Positions 43,695-52,165 of a DNA stretch of 64,000 nt are shown one piece after another. The translations under genes were made by a program, and so were the position numbers. The stretch covers positions 434,001-498,000 of the forward strand of contig JBMNKH010000004.1 in assembly GCA_050952085.1 (NCBI GenBank), read 5' to 3'. The first letter of the stretch is position 1. Every line of letters starts with the position of its first letter. A model generated the notes under the pieces. It did not search any database. It was not told the origin of the DNA and saw only the letters and a program-made list of their open reading frames with translations. Source of the DNA: DTU015 sp012837895. GTDB lineage: Bacteria; Bacillota; Sulfobacillia; Fermentithermobacillales; Fermentithermobacillaceae.

Positions 43695-44402
43695 ATGAAA
43701 CCGGTAATTGGTATCGTAGCTAGTTGGAACGAAGAGAAAGAGTCGTCTGTCGTGTCCTATACGTACGTTTCTGCTGTGCTGGAAGCAGGCGGGATTCCCT
43801 TGGCCATACCTATGGTGGGCAAAGAAGAAGCTGATGAAATCCTACCCAAACTGGATGGCATTTTGTTCCCAGGCGGCGCCGATGTTGACCCGGCCCGGTA
43901 TGGGGAGCGGCCTCACCTGAAACTGGGCGGTGTAAACCCAAGGCTTGATGAACTGGAATTGCATATAGCCAGGAGAGTCTTGGACATGGGAATGCCGGTT
44001 GTGGGGATATGCAGGGGATGCCAGGTGGTTAACGTTGCTGCCGGTGGCACTTTGATCCAGGACATACCTTCCCAGCTCGGCGGGGCTATGAAACACCAGC
44101 AACAGGCACCCAGATGGCATGGTACACACGAAGTGATCATCGAGGAAGATTCACTGGCCTTTGAGGTTTTCGGGGAAAGACGGCTGTCGGTCAACTCGTA
44201 TCATCACCAGGCAGTCCGTGATCCTGGAGAGGGCCTGGTTGTTTCAGGCAGGGCTCTTGACGGCGTTACCGAGGTGGTTGAAGGCCGGAAGAATTTTGTG
44301 CTCCTGCTGCAATGGCACCCTGAATGCATGTGGAAGCATAACCGTGTTTTCATAAGGCCTTTCGAAGCCTTAGTAGAGGCTGCCAAGAATTTCAAGGATT
44401 GA
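43695..44402 (+). CDS. Gamma-glutamyl-gamma-aminobutyrate hydrolase-like (class I glutamine amidotransferase family)
   Basis: A 235-residue protein of the peptidase C26/PuuD type. The nucleophile C106 lies in VGICRGCQVVN, with the catalytic histidine in WHPEC and an EPGG-type loop replaced by FPGGADVDP. Family members hydrolyse gamma-glutamyl amides in polyamine catabolism, but many homologues act elsewhere; here no polyamine genes are near. It follows the toxin by 50 bp with AAAGGGGAGG. A peptidase or DmpA-type P1 hydrolase comes next, so peptide/amide turnover may be the shared theme. Confidence 0.8.
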   Translation: MKPVIGIVASWNEEKESSVVSYTYVSAVLEAGGIPLAIPMVGKEEADEILPKLDGILFPGGADVDPARYGERPHLKLGGVNPRLDELELHIARRVLDMGMPVVGICRGCQVVNVAAGGTLIQDIPSQLGGAMKHQQQAPRWHGTHEVIIEEDSLAFEVFGERRLSVNSYHHQAVRDPGEGLVVSGRALDGVTEVVEGRKNFVLLLQWHPECMWKHNRVFIRPFEALVEAAKNFKD

Positions 44403-44418
44403 GTGGGGGAATCAGGCA

Positions 44419-45555
44419 ATGACAAATGGAGCCGGGGCAGGTTGCAACATTAGTTCAAGCAAGCCTAGATGCAGGGATGTTGGAATTTCTATAGGAACGC
44501 TGCCGGCAGGGCCGTACAATGCAATTACAGATGTGCCTGGGGTTCTGGTAGGGCACTCGACCATCATAGAAGGTGAAGGCCCCCTTGTTCCAGGCAAAGG
44601 GCCTGTAAGAACAGGAGTAACCGCAATCAGGCCTCATCCAGGCAATATATTCCAGGAGAAAGTACCGGGAGCTGTCTATGTCATAAACGGATTTGGCAAA
44701 GCTACAGGTATTGCCCAAGTCCAGGAATTGGGAGTTATTGAGACCCCTATCGTGCTCACCAATACCTTGAGCGTGGGCCAGGCTTGGGATGCCCTCTGTG
44801 AATATATGCTGGAACTCAACCCTGACATCGGTGTGACCACCGGTACTGTGAATCCCTTGGTGCTTGAATGCAACGACGGATTCCTCAATGACATCAGGGG
44901 AAGGCACGTGAAAAAACATCACGTATTGTCAGCGCTGAATCAAGCCGCATCAGGGCCGGTAACTGAAGGCAACGTGGGGGGCGGTACCGGAATGTCGTGC
45001 TTTGGTTTCAAAGGGGGCATAGGTACATCTTCCAGATGCGTAGAAATTGGTGAAAACAGTTGGTTTGTAGGCGTGTTGGTTATGTCCAACTTCGGCAGCA
45101 TGAAAGAACTGAGGGTATCAGGAATCCCAGTAGGGTTAGAACTGGAGAAACGCTTGGGGATGCAGCGTAAAGCTCCCCCTGGTTCCATAGTGATTGTGCT
45201 GGCAACTGATGTGCCTGTTTCAGACAGGCAGCTTCACAGGATCGCCAAGAGGTGCGGAGGTGGGCTGGCGCGGATAGGCTCCACTTTTCAGAACGGAAGC
45301 GGCGATTTCGCCGTAGCATTTTCCACGGCCAACCGCGTGCCCCATAAAGACCCGTCACCCTTTGTTGCCGGCAAATGGCTGCGGGATGATTCCCAGGAAC
45401 TCGGCAGGATTTTTGCTGCCTCAGTTGAAGCCACTGAAGAAGCCATCCTTAATTCGTTGTTTGCTGCAGAAACTATGGAAGGCCGGGATGGCAATACCAG
45501 AATGGCGCTGCCTGTCAGTATGGTGCTTGATATCATAAAAGGCTGGAACGCCTGA
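44419..45555 (+). CDS. P1-family (DmpA/BapA-like) self-processing aminopeptidase
   Basis: A 378-residue Ntn-type hydrolase of the P1/S58 family. The blocks NAITDVPGVLVGHSTI, GFGKATGIAQVQELGVIETPIVLTNT and GNVGGGTGMSCFGFKGGIGTSSR are diagnostic. The last holds the serine after which autocleavage yields two chains in DmpA. Family members release N-terminal D- or L-residues or beta-amino acids. It starts 17 bp after the amidotransferase-like gene. A signal peptide is absent. Confidence 0.9.
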   Translation: MTNGAGAGCNISSSKPRCRDVGISIGTLPAGPYNAITDVPGVLVGHSTIIEGEGPLVPGKGPVRTGVTAIRPHPGNIFQEKVPGAVYVINGFGKATGIAQVQELGVIETPIVLTNTLSVGQAWDALCEYMLELNPDIGVTTGTVNPLVLECNDGFLNDIRGRHVKKHHVLSALNQAASGPVTEGNVGGGTGMSCFGFKGGIGTSSRCVEIGENSWFVGVLVMSNFGSMKELRVSGIPVGLELEKRLGMQRKAPPGSIVIVLATDVPVSDRQLHRIAKRCGGGLARIGSTFQNGSGDFAVAFSTANRVPHKDPSPFVAGKWLRDDSQELGRIFAASVEATEEAILNSLFAAETMEGRDGNTRMALPVSMVLDIIKGWNA

Positions 45556-45639
45556 CAGGTGTACTCTGTGGTTTACGGCAGGATAAATTGAAAAATCGTC
45601 GAATGGTGTTTAAGAAGCAATTTCTCAGGGAGGTTTGTA

Positions 45640-46329
45640 ATGCCGCGGAAAAACAAGGATAGCCAAGCGGAGCAAAGCCAACCGGGTAGACCCGCCGGAA
45701 GGCCGTCTTATCTAAGAGGCCTGAGACCCCGGGAAAAAGCTCCAGGAGCGGTCAAGCAGGAGGCCAAGGATGAGGCCAAGGAGGTTGCTCCTGTTGAGGA
45801 GGAACAAGAAGCTAAGGAAGATGTGGAACTCTACAGGTGGATAAATTGGCTTCTGCCTAGAAGGCCCCTTGTTGCCGTTTTCGTTATTGCTTCGTTTATC
45901 GGGTCTATAGCCATTGCGTACTGGGCGGTACCCCAGTTGTTTTTTGTAGCAGTTATCTCAGTGATATTCCTTAATCGCCTGGCTCCGTATCTCTTTCCCG
46001 TCACATTCATCCTTACCGAGGAAAAAGTGGGCTACCGGACGTTCCTGGCACGGGATATCCGTCCTTGGAATGCTTTTATGGCCTATAGGGAGTTTCCCGA
46101 CGGTGTGCTCCTTACACATGATATACGGACTTTCAGGGGACGTATGAAGGAGGGGATCTTTCTCTACTATTACCAAGACGGTTCTAACAAAGATGAAATC
46201 CTTCGCATAGTCAGCTCTAAATTGAAGCCTCTCGATGAAGCACTGTCTACAGATCAGAAGGCGAAGGAAGAAAAAGGCGGGCTGCGATCAGCGATTAGGC
46301 GCATCCGCAGATTACGCTCGAAAGACTAA
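45640..46329 (+). CDS. Two-span membrane protein with a PH-like (YcxB/DUF-type) domain
   Basis: A 229-residue protein. A charged, low-complexity N-terminus (about 1-60, many K, E, P and R) precedes two membrane helices (about 72-92 and 95-115). A C-terminal beta-rich domain follows (VTFILTEEKVGYRTFLARDIRPWNAFMAYREFPDGVLL) that resembles bacterial PH-like domains, then a basic tail. Its function is unknown. The next gene is the first ATPase of the paired modules, 112 bp away. Confidence 0.6.
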   Translation: MPRKNKDSQAEQSQPGRPAGRPSYLRGLRPREKAPGAVKQEAKDEAKEVAPVEEEQEAKEDVELYRWINWLLPRRPLVAVFVIASFIGSIAIAYWAVPQLFFVAVISVIFLNRLAPYLFPVTFILTEEKVGYRTFLARDIRPWNAFMAYREFPDGVLLTHDIRTFRGRMKEGIFLYYYQDGSNKDEILRIVSSKLKPLDEALSTDQKAKEEKGGLRSAIRRIRRLRSKD

Positions 46330-46441
46330 TCAGCACTACACTGCCTCCAGAATGGCTTTTATCAGGGCATTGTTTTTTGATCTTTGATTGGCCTTTGGTT
46401 GACTTTTGATTGGTGACAGGGGGAGCAAGGAGGGATCTGGT

Positions 46442-48337
46442 ATGGAAGACAGAAGAGTTGAGTCTATTTTGGCCACAGACGTTGGTTCTACTACCACCAA
46501 AGCTATTCTTATTGAGAAGATAGGCGATGAATACCGGCTGGTCACCCGCGGCGAAATGCCCACGACAGTGGAAGCCCCATGGGAAAACGTGATGATCGGT
46601 GTGAAGAAAGCTATAAGGCGGGTAGAAGAACTAATAGACAGGCCACTTCTTGATGAGGAAGGTAACCTGATTAGGCCGAAAGACGGCCAAAAAGGTGTAG
46701 ATATGTACGTTTCTACGTCTTCGGCCGGAGGCGGGCTTCAGATGATGGTGGCTGGCCTGGTTAAGTCTATCAGTGCCAGTTCAGCTCATAGGGCAGCCCT
46801 AGGCGCAGGGGCGGTAGTGCTTGATGTCATATCAGTAGACGACGGAAGATCACAATCAGAGCAAATAACCAGAATCACTGAGCTGCGTCCTGACATCATC
46901 CTGGTGTCAGGCGGCGTAGACGGAGGTTCTGTTGCATATCTGGCGTTGATTGCAGAGATTATCAAACAGGCTAACCCCCAGCCTCGCTTTGGTGCTACTT
47001 ATAAGCTGCCCCTTATTTATGCGGGCAACAAAGACGCCCAGGATATTGTGATGCAAATATGTGGAGATACAATGGACGTGCATTTGGTCCCAAATCTCAG
47101 GCCGCGTCACGACATTGAGAACCTTGGGCCCGCCAGGGAAGCCATACATGATCTCTTTATGAACCACGTGATGGCTCAAGCTCCCGGATACGGTGAACTC
47201 ATGGAACTGGTGGATACAACGATTATGCCCACACCCGGCGCTGTGGGAAAACTCATCATGGTTCTGGCCGAACAGAACAACCAAAGCATTATAGGCGTGG
47301 ATATTGGCGGGGCGACAACTGACGTATTTTCCAACTTCGAAGATACCTTTACCAGGACAGTGTCTGCGAACCTGGGAATGAGCTATTCAATATGCAATGT
47401 GCTTGAGGAGGCAGGTTTCGATAATATCCTGCGATGGGTGCCTTTCAGCATGGACCAGTCCCAGATTTCAGACTGGATTGCCAACAAGATGGTTAGGCCC
47501 ACCACAATACCCCAGACCGTCTACCACCTTGTGGTCGAGCACGCGCTTGCAAGGGAAGCCCTGCGGTTGAGTTTTGAACACCACAAGAGCCTTGCGAAAA
47601 AAGTCGAGGAAGAAAAAGTAGGATTTGGCCGCGAGTCCGGGGTTACAAAAGCTTCCGGACGTGACATTATCAATATGATGGAGCTTGACATGCTGGTGGG
47701 TTCAGGCGGTGTGCTGTCACATGCCCCCAGGCGGCAGCAAGCTGCACTCATGCTCATAGATGCTTTCCAGCCTGAAGGCGTCACACAGTTAGCTGTGGAC
47801 TCTATCTTCATGATGCCTCACCTTGGAGTACTTTCTTCTGTATATCCGGAAATTGCTGCTGAGGTGTTTGATAAAGACTGTCTGGTGAGGCTTGGTACAG
47901 TCGTGGCGCCTGTCGGTCCTGCACCCAGGAACGGTGTTTTGGCTACCATTCACATTGCCATGCCCGGCGGAGAGGTCCAGGAGCACCAGATCACAGCAGG
48001 TGATCTCAAGGTGATTTCTTTGGAAGTGGGCGACACTGTATCATGCAAGCTTGTACCTAACGGCGGGCGTATAGATGTGGGTGCAGGCAGGGGTACTATC
48101 TTTGAAACTGAACTTCACGGAGGGCTCGTGGGAATCGTGTTAGATGGCAGGGGCCGTCCTATAGAGTTGCCCGAGAGCGGTTCCGAGCGGATCAAGAAAC
48201 TGACTTCGTGGTTTGAAACTATGAACGCTTATCCCATGGAGCCTGTTTACGAGCTGCAGAAGCGCTTCCCGGCTAAAGAGGAAGACACACAAGGAGGGAA
48301 GAAACGTGGCGGTCTCTTCGGTTTATTCAGGAGATAG
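46442..48337 (+). CDS. GlmL/MutL-type ASKHA ATPase, module 1
   Basis: A 631-residue protein of the glutamate mutase L (MutL/GlmL) family. Both phosphate loops of the ASKHA fold are visible: DVGSTTTK (13-20) and DIGGATTD (287-294), with the STSSAGGGLQMMVAG block (91-105) between. Canonical GlmL is about 460 residues and is thought to maintain B12-dependent glutamate mutase; this protein has about 150 extra C-terminal residues, beta-rich. No mutase is near. ATG 46442 follows AAGGAGGG. Its end overlaps the partner gene by 32 bp, so the two are translationally coupled. Confidence 0.88.
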   Translation: MEDRRVESILATDVGSTTTKAILIEKIGDEYRLVTRGEMPTTVEAPWENVMIGVKKAIRRVEELIDRPLLDEEGNLIRPKDGQKGVDMYVSTSSAGGGLQMMVAGLVKSISASSAHRAALGAGAVVLDVISVDDGRSQSEQITRITELRPDIILVSGGVDGGSVAYLALIAEIIKQANPQPRFGATYKLPLIYAGNKDAQDIVMQICGDTMDVHLVPNLRPRHDIENLGPAREAIHDLFMNHVMAQAPGYGELMELVDTTIMPTPGAVGKLIMVLAEQNNQSIIGVDIGGATTDVFSNFEDTFTRTVSANLGMSYSICNVLEEAGFDNILRWVPFSMDQSQISDWIANKMVRPTTIPQTVYHLVVEHALAREALRLSFEHHKSLAKKVEEEKVGFGRESGVTKASGRDIINMMELDMLVGSGGVLSHAPRRQQAALMLIDAFQPEGVTQLAVDSIFMMPHLGVLSSVYPEIAAEVFDKDCLVRLGTVVAPVGPAPRNGVLATIHIAMPGGEVQEHQITAGDLKVISLEVGDTVSCKLVPNGGRIDVGAGRGTIFETELHGGLVGIVLDGRGRPIELPESGSERIKKLTSWFETMNAYPMEPVYELQKRFPAKEEDTQGGKKRGGLFGLFRR

Positions 48338-49664
48338 TCAAGTGGGCCGGATAGAACTTATAAGAAAAGTAAGGCGGCTACCCCTGCCAGGGGAAGTCCT
48401 TGTTAAGAAGGGAGACAGGGTATTACCTGATACACCTGTTGCCAAGATAGCGCTCAGGCCCGGTATTCCCTGGGTTATCCCAGCAGCCAGGCTATTGGGT
48501 ATAGAACCTTCGGAACTTGGCAAATGCATGCTGAAAAATGTGGGCGACCGCGTCAAGACCCAGGACATTATCGCCAGGGCCGAACAAGGTCTGTACGGCA
48601 GGAAAGAGATTGGGTCACCTACAGACGGTGTAATCGAGGATGTGTCTAGCCGTTCAGGAAGGATTACTATCAGGGAAGAGTTTGGACGGGAAGAGCCGCC
48701 TATAACCTTCGACGTGGCTTTCGAGATCAAGTGCAAACCTGAAGAACTTCCAAACCACATGCTGAGGCAGGTAGGTCAAGAAGTCAAGAAGGGCCAGATG
48801 ATCGCCAAGAAGGGCGAAGCCCAGGCGTTCTTCACCAAGACTGCGATAGCTCCCGTATCAGGAATCATATCTAAGATTTGTACCGAGACAGGCAAAGTGA
48901 CAATTGCCAGGCCGTTCAAAGAGGTCGTGGTAAATGCATACGTACAAGGCACTGTCTCTCAGATTATTGAGAACCGGGGATGTATAGTTGACACTACCGG
49001 AGTCCGCCTCAACGGGGTGTTCGGGCTGGGCAGGGAGACCTACGGTGAACTCAAAATGCTTTGTAGCAGCCCCGATCAGGTGCTTGAAGCAGACATGATT
49101 ACGGAGGATTGCAGAGATAAGATCATCGTCGGGGGATCTTTCGCCACCAACGAAGCCCTTTCCAGGGCGCTTGATATCGGAGTAAAGGGAGTAATCACAG
49201 GAACGGTCAACTACTTTAACCTGACCCAATCCCTTGGAGTCAAGCTTGGCGTGGGCATAACCGGCCAGGAGGATATTGACATTACTGTTATACTGATGGA
49301 GGGATTTGGCCACCTCTCAATGCGGAAGGAAGCATTTGAGATCCTGGCTTCCCTTGAAGGAAGGATGGCTTCGATTAACGGTGCAACCCAGATTAGGGCA
49401 GGGGCCATAAGGCCTGAAATCATCGCTCCTTTTGAGGATTTTGAGGATGAGCCTGCCAAACCTGTCCAGTTTGATCCTGACTTGCGGGTAGGAATGGATG
49501 TAAGGATCATCAACGAACCCTATTTCGGGGCTACCGGGCGGATTTGCGAGATCATCAGGGAGCCTGTGGCAATCGAGACTGAAGCCAGAGTTCCTGTAGT
49601 CAAAGTTGCGCTTAGGGACGGGAATGAAGTGGTGGTCCCCAGGGCTAATGTAGAGTTATTATGA
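48306..49664 (+). CDS. Partner protein of ATPase module 1 (barrel-sandwich-like segments plus KOW-like end)
   Basis: A 452-residue soluble protein. The N-terminal segment PLPGEVLVKKGDRVLPDTPVAKI, then VGDRVKTQDIIAR and SPTDGVIEDVSSRSGRITIRE, has the rhythm of a barrel-sandwich (lipoyl-like) domain. A second such unit follows at about 150-205 (QEVKKGQMIAKKG...APVSGIISKICTETGKVTIAR). No MKM-like biotin/lipoyl lysine is present. A central domain (about 215-385) ends in NGATQIRAGAIRPEI, and the last 55 residues look KOW-like (GMDVRIINEPYFGATGRICEI). GTG 48306 lies behind AAGGAGGG. Confidence 0.75.
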   Translation: MAVSSVYSGDSQVGRIELIRKVRRLPLPGEVLVKKGDRVLPDTPVAKIALRPGIPWVIPAARLLGIEPSELGKCMLKNVGDRVKTQDIIARAEQGLYGRKEIGSPTDGVIEDVSSRSGRITIREEFGREEPPITFDVAFEIKCKPEELPNHMLRQVGQEVKKGQMIAKKGEAQAFFTKTAIAPVSGIISKICTETGKVTIARPFKEVVVNAYVQGTVSQIIENRGCIVDTTGVRLNGVFGLGRETYGELKMLCSSPDQVLEADMITEDCRDKIIVGGSFATNEALSRALDIGVKGVITGTVNYFNLTQSLGVKLGVGITGQEDIDITVILMEGFGHLSMRKEAFEILASLEGRMASINGATQIRAGAIRPEIIAPFEDFEDEPAKPVQFDPDLRVGMDVRIINEPYFGATGRICEIIREPVAIETEARVPVVKVALRDGNEVVVPRANVELL

Positions 49665-49675
49665 GCAATATAGCG

Positions 49676-49720
49676 GCAAGCAGCTCATGGTGCCTGGTTA
49701 TGGGTATCCAGGCTGCTTGC
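49676..49720 (+). terminator. Hairpin after module 1 (likely terminator)
   Basis: GCAAGCAGC (49676-49684) pairs perfectly with GCTGCTTGC (49712-49720), with an inner CCTGG/CCAGG stem. A T-rich run (TATTTTTA) follows about 12 nt later, so termination may be partial. Confidence 0.55.
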
Positions 49721-49744
49721 TGTCTGCTGTGGTATTTTTAGGTT

Positions 49745-49773
49745 TCGATAAGTTGGTTGAAATATTGTAAAAT
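49745..49773 (+). promoter_or_regulatory. Candidate promoter before the 131-residue gene
   Basis: TCGATA (49745-49750), 17 bp, TAAAAT (49768-49773), 32 bp before ATG 49806. It gives module 2 a possible separate promoter. Confidence 0.45.
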
Positions 49774-49805
49774 AGAGACAATGCTATCGACAGGGAGGTG
49801 AACGG

Positions 49806-50201
49806 ATGCTTAACTTCCGCGAGCCTATTGACGAGAAGCAGCGGGATGAGCTGGTGGAAGCGATTGCGCAGAAGGTAAAGCAGTACGGCCTGGCGGTTCC
49901 CGCGATTTTCTTCTTGGAAATGAACAAGCCCCTGAGTTATATAGGTGGCCAGCTTATGCACTTTTTTTCACCGATGATTGGTGTGTTCTTCGAGACTTTT
50001 GAAGATTATGCGTACTTTTTTGATGATAGGAAGAATGTAGAGCTTCTGATTCAGCGAATTGAAGCTATCGCTATGGAAGAGGAGGAAGAAAGAAAAAAGC
50101 AGAAGGCTTTGAAAAGAGTAGCAAAGCAGAAAGAATCAGGAACATCTATGCTTGATGATGCGTTAAAGATGGAATCACAAGACACAGACGCTGAAAAATG
50201 A
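49806..50201 (+). CDS. Small helical protein of unknown function between the two modules
   Basis: A 131-residue protein. Residues 10-50 hold a conserved-looking block (AIAQKVKQYGLAVPAIFFLEMNKPLSYIGGQLMHFFSPMIGVF) with an amphipathic, partly hydrophobic character, followed by a charged coiled coil (about 80-110) and acidic tail. It has no signal peptide; weak membrane association is possible. GGGAGGTGAACGG precedes ATG 49806. It sits between the two paralogous ATPase modules and may be specific to them. I do not recognise the family. Confidence 0.55.
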   Translation: MLNFREPIDEKQRDELVEAIAQKVKQYGLAVPAIFFLEMNKPLSYIGGQLMHFFSPMIGVFFETFEDYAYFFDDRKNVELLIQRIEAIAMEEEEERKKQKALKRVAKQKESGTSMLDDALKMESQDTDAEK

Positions 50202-50292
50202 TCTGATGTAAGAGGATTTTTCGCGGCGGATGTCGTAATTGATCCAAGTAGTCTTATTGTGTCATGGTGCCAGTGAGGGAGGGGAAGACTTA

Positions 50293-52149
50293 GTGCAGGA
50301 GCAAAAGAATGCGTTTGAGCTAGACAGAGAGATAAACTCTGTGTTAGCTACCGACTGTGGTTCCACAACGACCAAAGCTATTCTTATCGAAAAAACCGGC
50401 GACGAATACCGCCTGGTCGTGCGGGGAGAAGCTCCCACAACAGTTGAGGCGCCTTTTGAAGACGTTACAATGGGTGCTAGGAATGCTATCAGGGAAATTG
50501 AAGAACTTACCGGTAAGACATTCCTAAACGAACAGGGAGTAATCACACCAAGGCAACCTGACGGCTCAGGGGTAGACATCTACATGTCAACCTCATCTGC
50601 AGGTGGCGGCCTCCAGATGATGGTAGCAGGTGTGGTTAAGACTATGACCGCCGAATCTGCCGCCCGGGCTGCCCTGGGTGCCGGGGCTATCGTAATGGAC
50701 GTTATTTCAGTAGACGACGGCAGGAAGCCCCATGAGAAGATCCAGAGGATCAGGCAGCTAAGGCCTGACATGATTCTGCTTTCAGGAGGAATTGATGGCG
50801 GCACCATCACTCACGTAGCTGAAATCGGTGAGCTCATCTCAGCTGCGGAACCCAAGCCGAGGCTTGGTATCGGGTACAAGCTGCCCATTATTTTCGCCGG
50901 TAACAAGCAGGCCCGGACACATATCAGCAATATCCTCGGTGAGAAGACCGACCTTAGAATCGTGGACAACCTGCGGCCTGTGCTTGAGACCGAAGTGCTT
51001 GGGCCTGCAAGGGAAGAGATTCACAACCTTTTCATGGAGCACGTTATGGCCCAGGCGCCTGGTTACAACAAGCTTATGCAGTGGACCCCCATACCCATTA
51101 TGCCCACTCCTGGTGCAGTTGGCGCTTGCATGCAGACTACTTCACAGGAATATGACATGAGCGTCATAGGGGTTGACATAGGTGGCGCAACCACTGACGT
51201 ATTCTCAGTGTTTGGCGAGTTCTTCAATAGAACCGTTTCAGCTAACCTGGGTATGAGCTACTCTATCTGCAACGTGCTTCTCGAAGCAGGTGTGCGGAAT
51301 ATCATGAGATGGATTCCGTTCTCCATTGAAGAAGGAGCTCTTAGGAACAGGATCAGGAATAAGATGATCCGTCCCACCACTATCCCGCAGACTCTGGACG
51401 AGCTTATCATCGAACAAGCTATTGCAAGGGAAGCTTTGCGTCTTGCTTTCGAGCACCACAAGAGCTTGGCAGTGGGGCTTAGAGGCGTACACAGGCAGAG
51501 GACCATTGGAGATACCTTCGAACAGACTGGAAGTGACGAGACATACATCGACATGGCTGAGCTTGGCATGCTTATCGGCTCAGGCGGATGTCTGTCCCAC
51601 GCACCCAGGCGTGCACAAGCTGCTATGATGCTTATGGACGCTTTCCAGCCAGAGGCAACAACCATGTTGGCGGTTGACTCAATCTTCATGATGCCGCAGC
51701 TGGGTATCCTGGCATCTATCCATCCGAAAGCTTCCATGCAGGTGTTTGACAGGGACTGCCTAGTCAAGCTTGGAACGGCAATTGCAGCTGCAGGCCCCAA
51801 CGGCAAAGCTGAGTTCGGCGCTCCTTGTCTGGAAGTGACCCTTGAATTTGACGGCAAGACATATGAAGAGTCTGTGCCTTTCGGTTCCGTGAAAGTTATC
51901 CCGGTTCCCGAAGACACAGTTGCATTAGCAATGATCCGGCCGTCCCGGCAGTTTGATGCAGGCAGGGGCTATGGACATGAAGTCAAGAAAGATGTCAACG
52001 GCGGTGTGGTTGGGGTCATCATCGATTGCAGGGGACGCCCGCTTGCCCTGCCCGAAGATGTGAGAGCCCGGAACGCCAAGCTGGTAGAGTGGTTCCTTGC
52101 GATGAATATGTATCCTGCGGAATCGCTCAAGAAATATGCTGAGGTTTAG
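50293..52149 (+). CDS. GlmL/MutL-type ASKHA ATPase, module 2
   Basis: A 618-residue paralogue of the module 1 ATPase, collinear with it for almost the whole length. Phosphate loops DCGSTTTK (21-28) and DIGGATTD (295-302), the STSSAGGGLQMMVAG block and the long C-terminal beta-rich extension are all kept. The first loop has C instead of V at its second position. GTG 50293 follows GGGAGGGGAA. Its partner follows 16 bp later. Both copies look intact, with no sign of decay, so they are probably specialised rather than redundant. Confidence 0.88.
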   Translation: MQEQKNAFELDREINSVLATDCGSTTTKAILIEKTGDEYRLVVRGEAPTTVEAPFEDVTMGARNAIREIEELTGKTFLNEQGVITPRQPDGSGVDIYMSTSSAGGGLQMMVAGVVKTMTAESAARAALGAGAIVMDVISVDDGRKPHEKIQRIRQLRPDMILLSGGIDGGTITHVAEIGELISAAEPKPRLGIGYKLPIIFAGNKQARTHISNILGEKTDLRIVDNLRPVLETEVLGPAREEIHNLFMEHVMAQAPGYNKLMQWTPIPIMPTPGAVGACMQTTSQEYDMSVIGVDIGGATTDVFSVFGEFFNRTVSANLGMSYSICNVLLEAGVRNIMRWIPFSIEEGALRNRIRNKMIRPTTIPQTLDELIIEQAIAREALRLAFEHHKSLAVGLRGVHRQRTIGDTFEQTGSDETYIDMAELGMLIGSGGCLSHAPRRAQAAMMLMDAFQPEATTMLAVDSIFMMPQLGILASIHPKASMQVFDRDCLVKLGTAIAAAGPNGKAEFGAPCLEVTLEFDGKTYEESVPFGSVKVIPVPEDTVALAMIRPSRQFDAGRGYGHEVKKDVNGGVVGVIIDCRGRPLALPEDVRARNAKLVEWFLAMNMYPAESLKKYAEV

Positions 52150-52165
52150 AGGAGGGAAGGTATAA

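Noticed and set aside
46330..46441. Terminator before module 1
   Set aside because: An AATGGC...GGCATT stem before a T-run has an internal mismatch and only 5 pairs; too weak to call.
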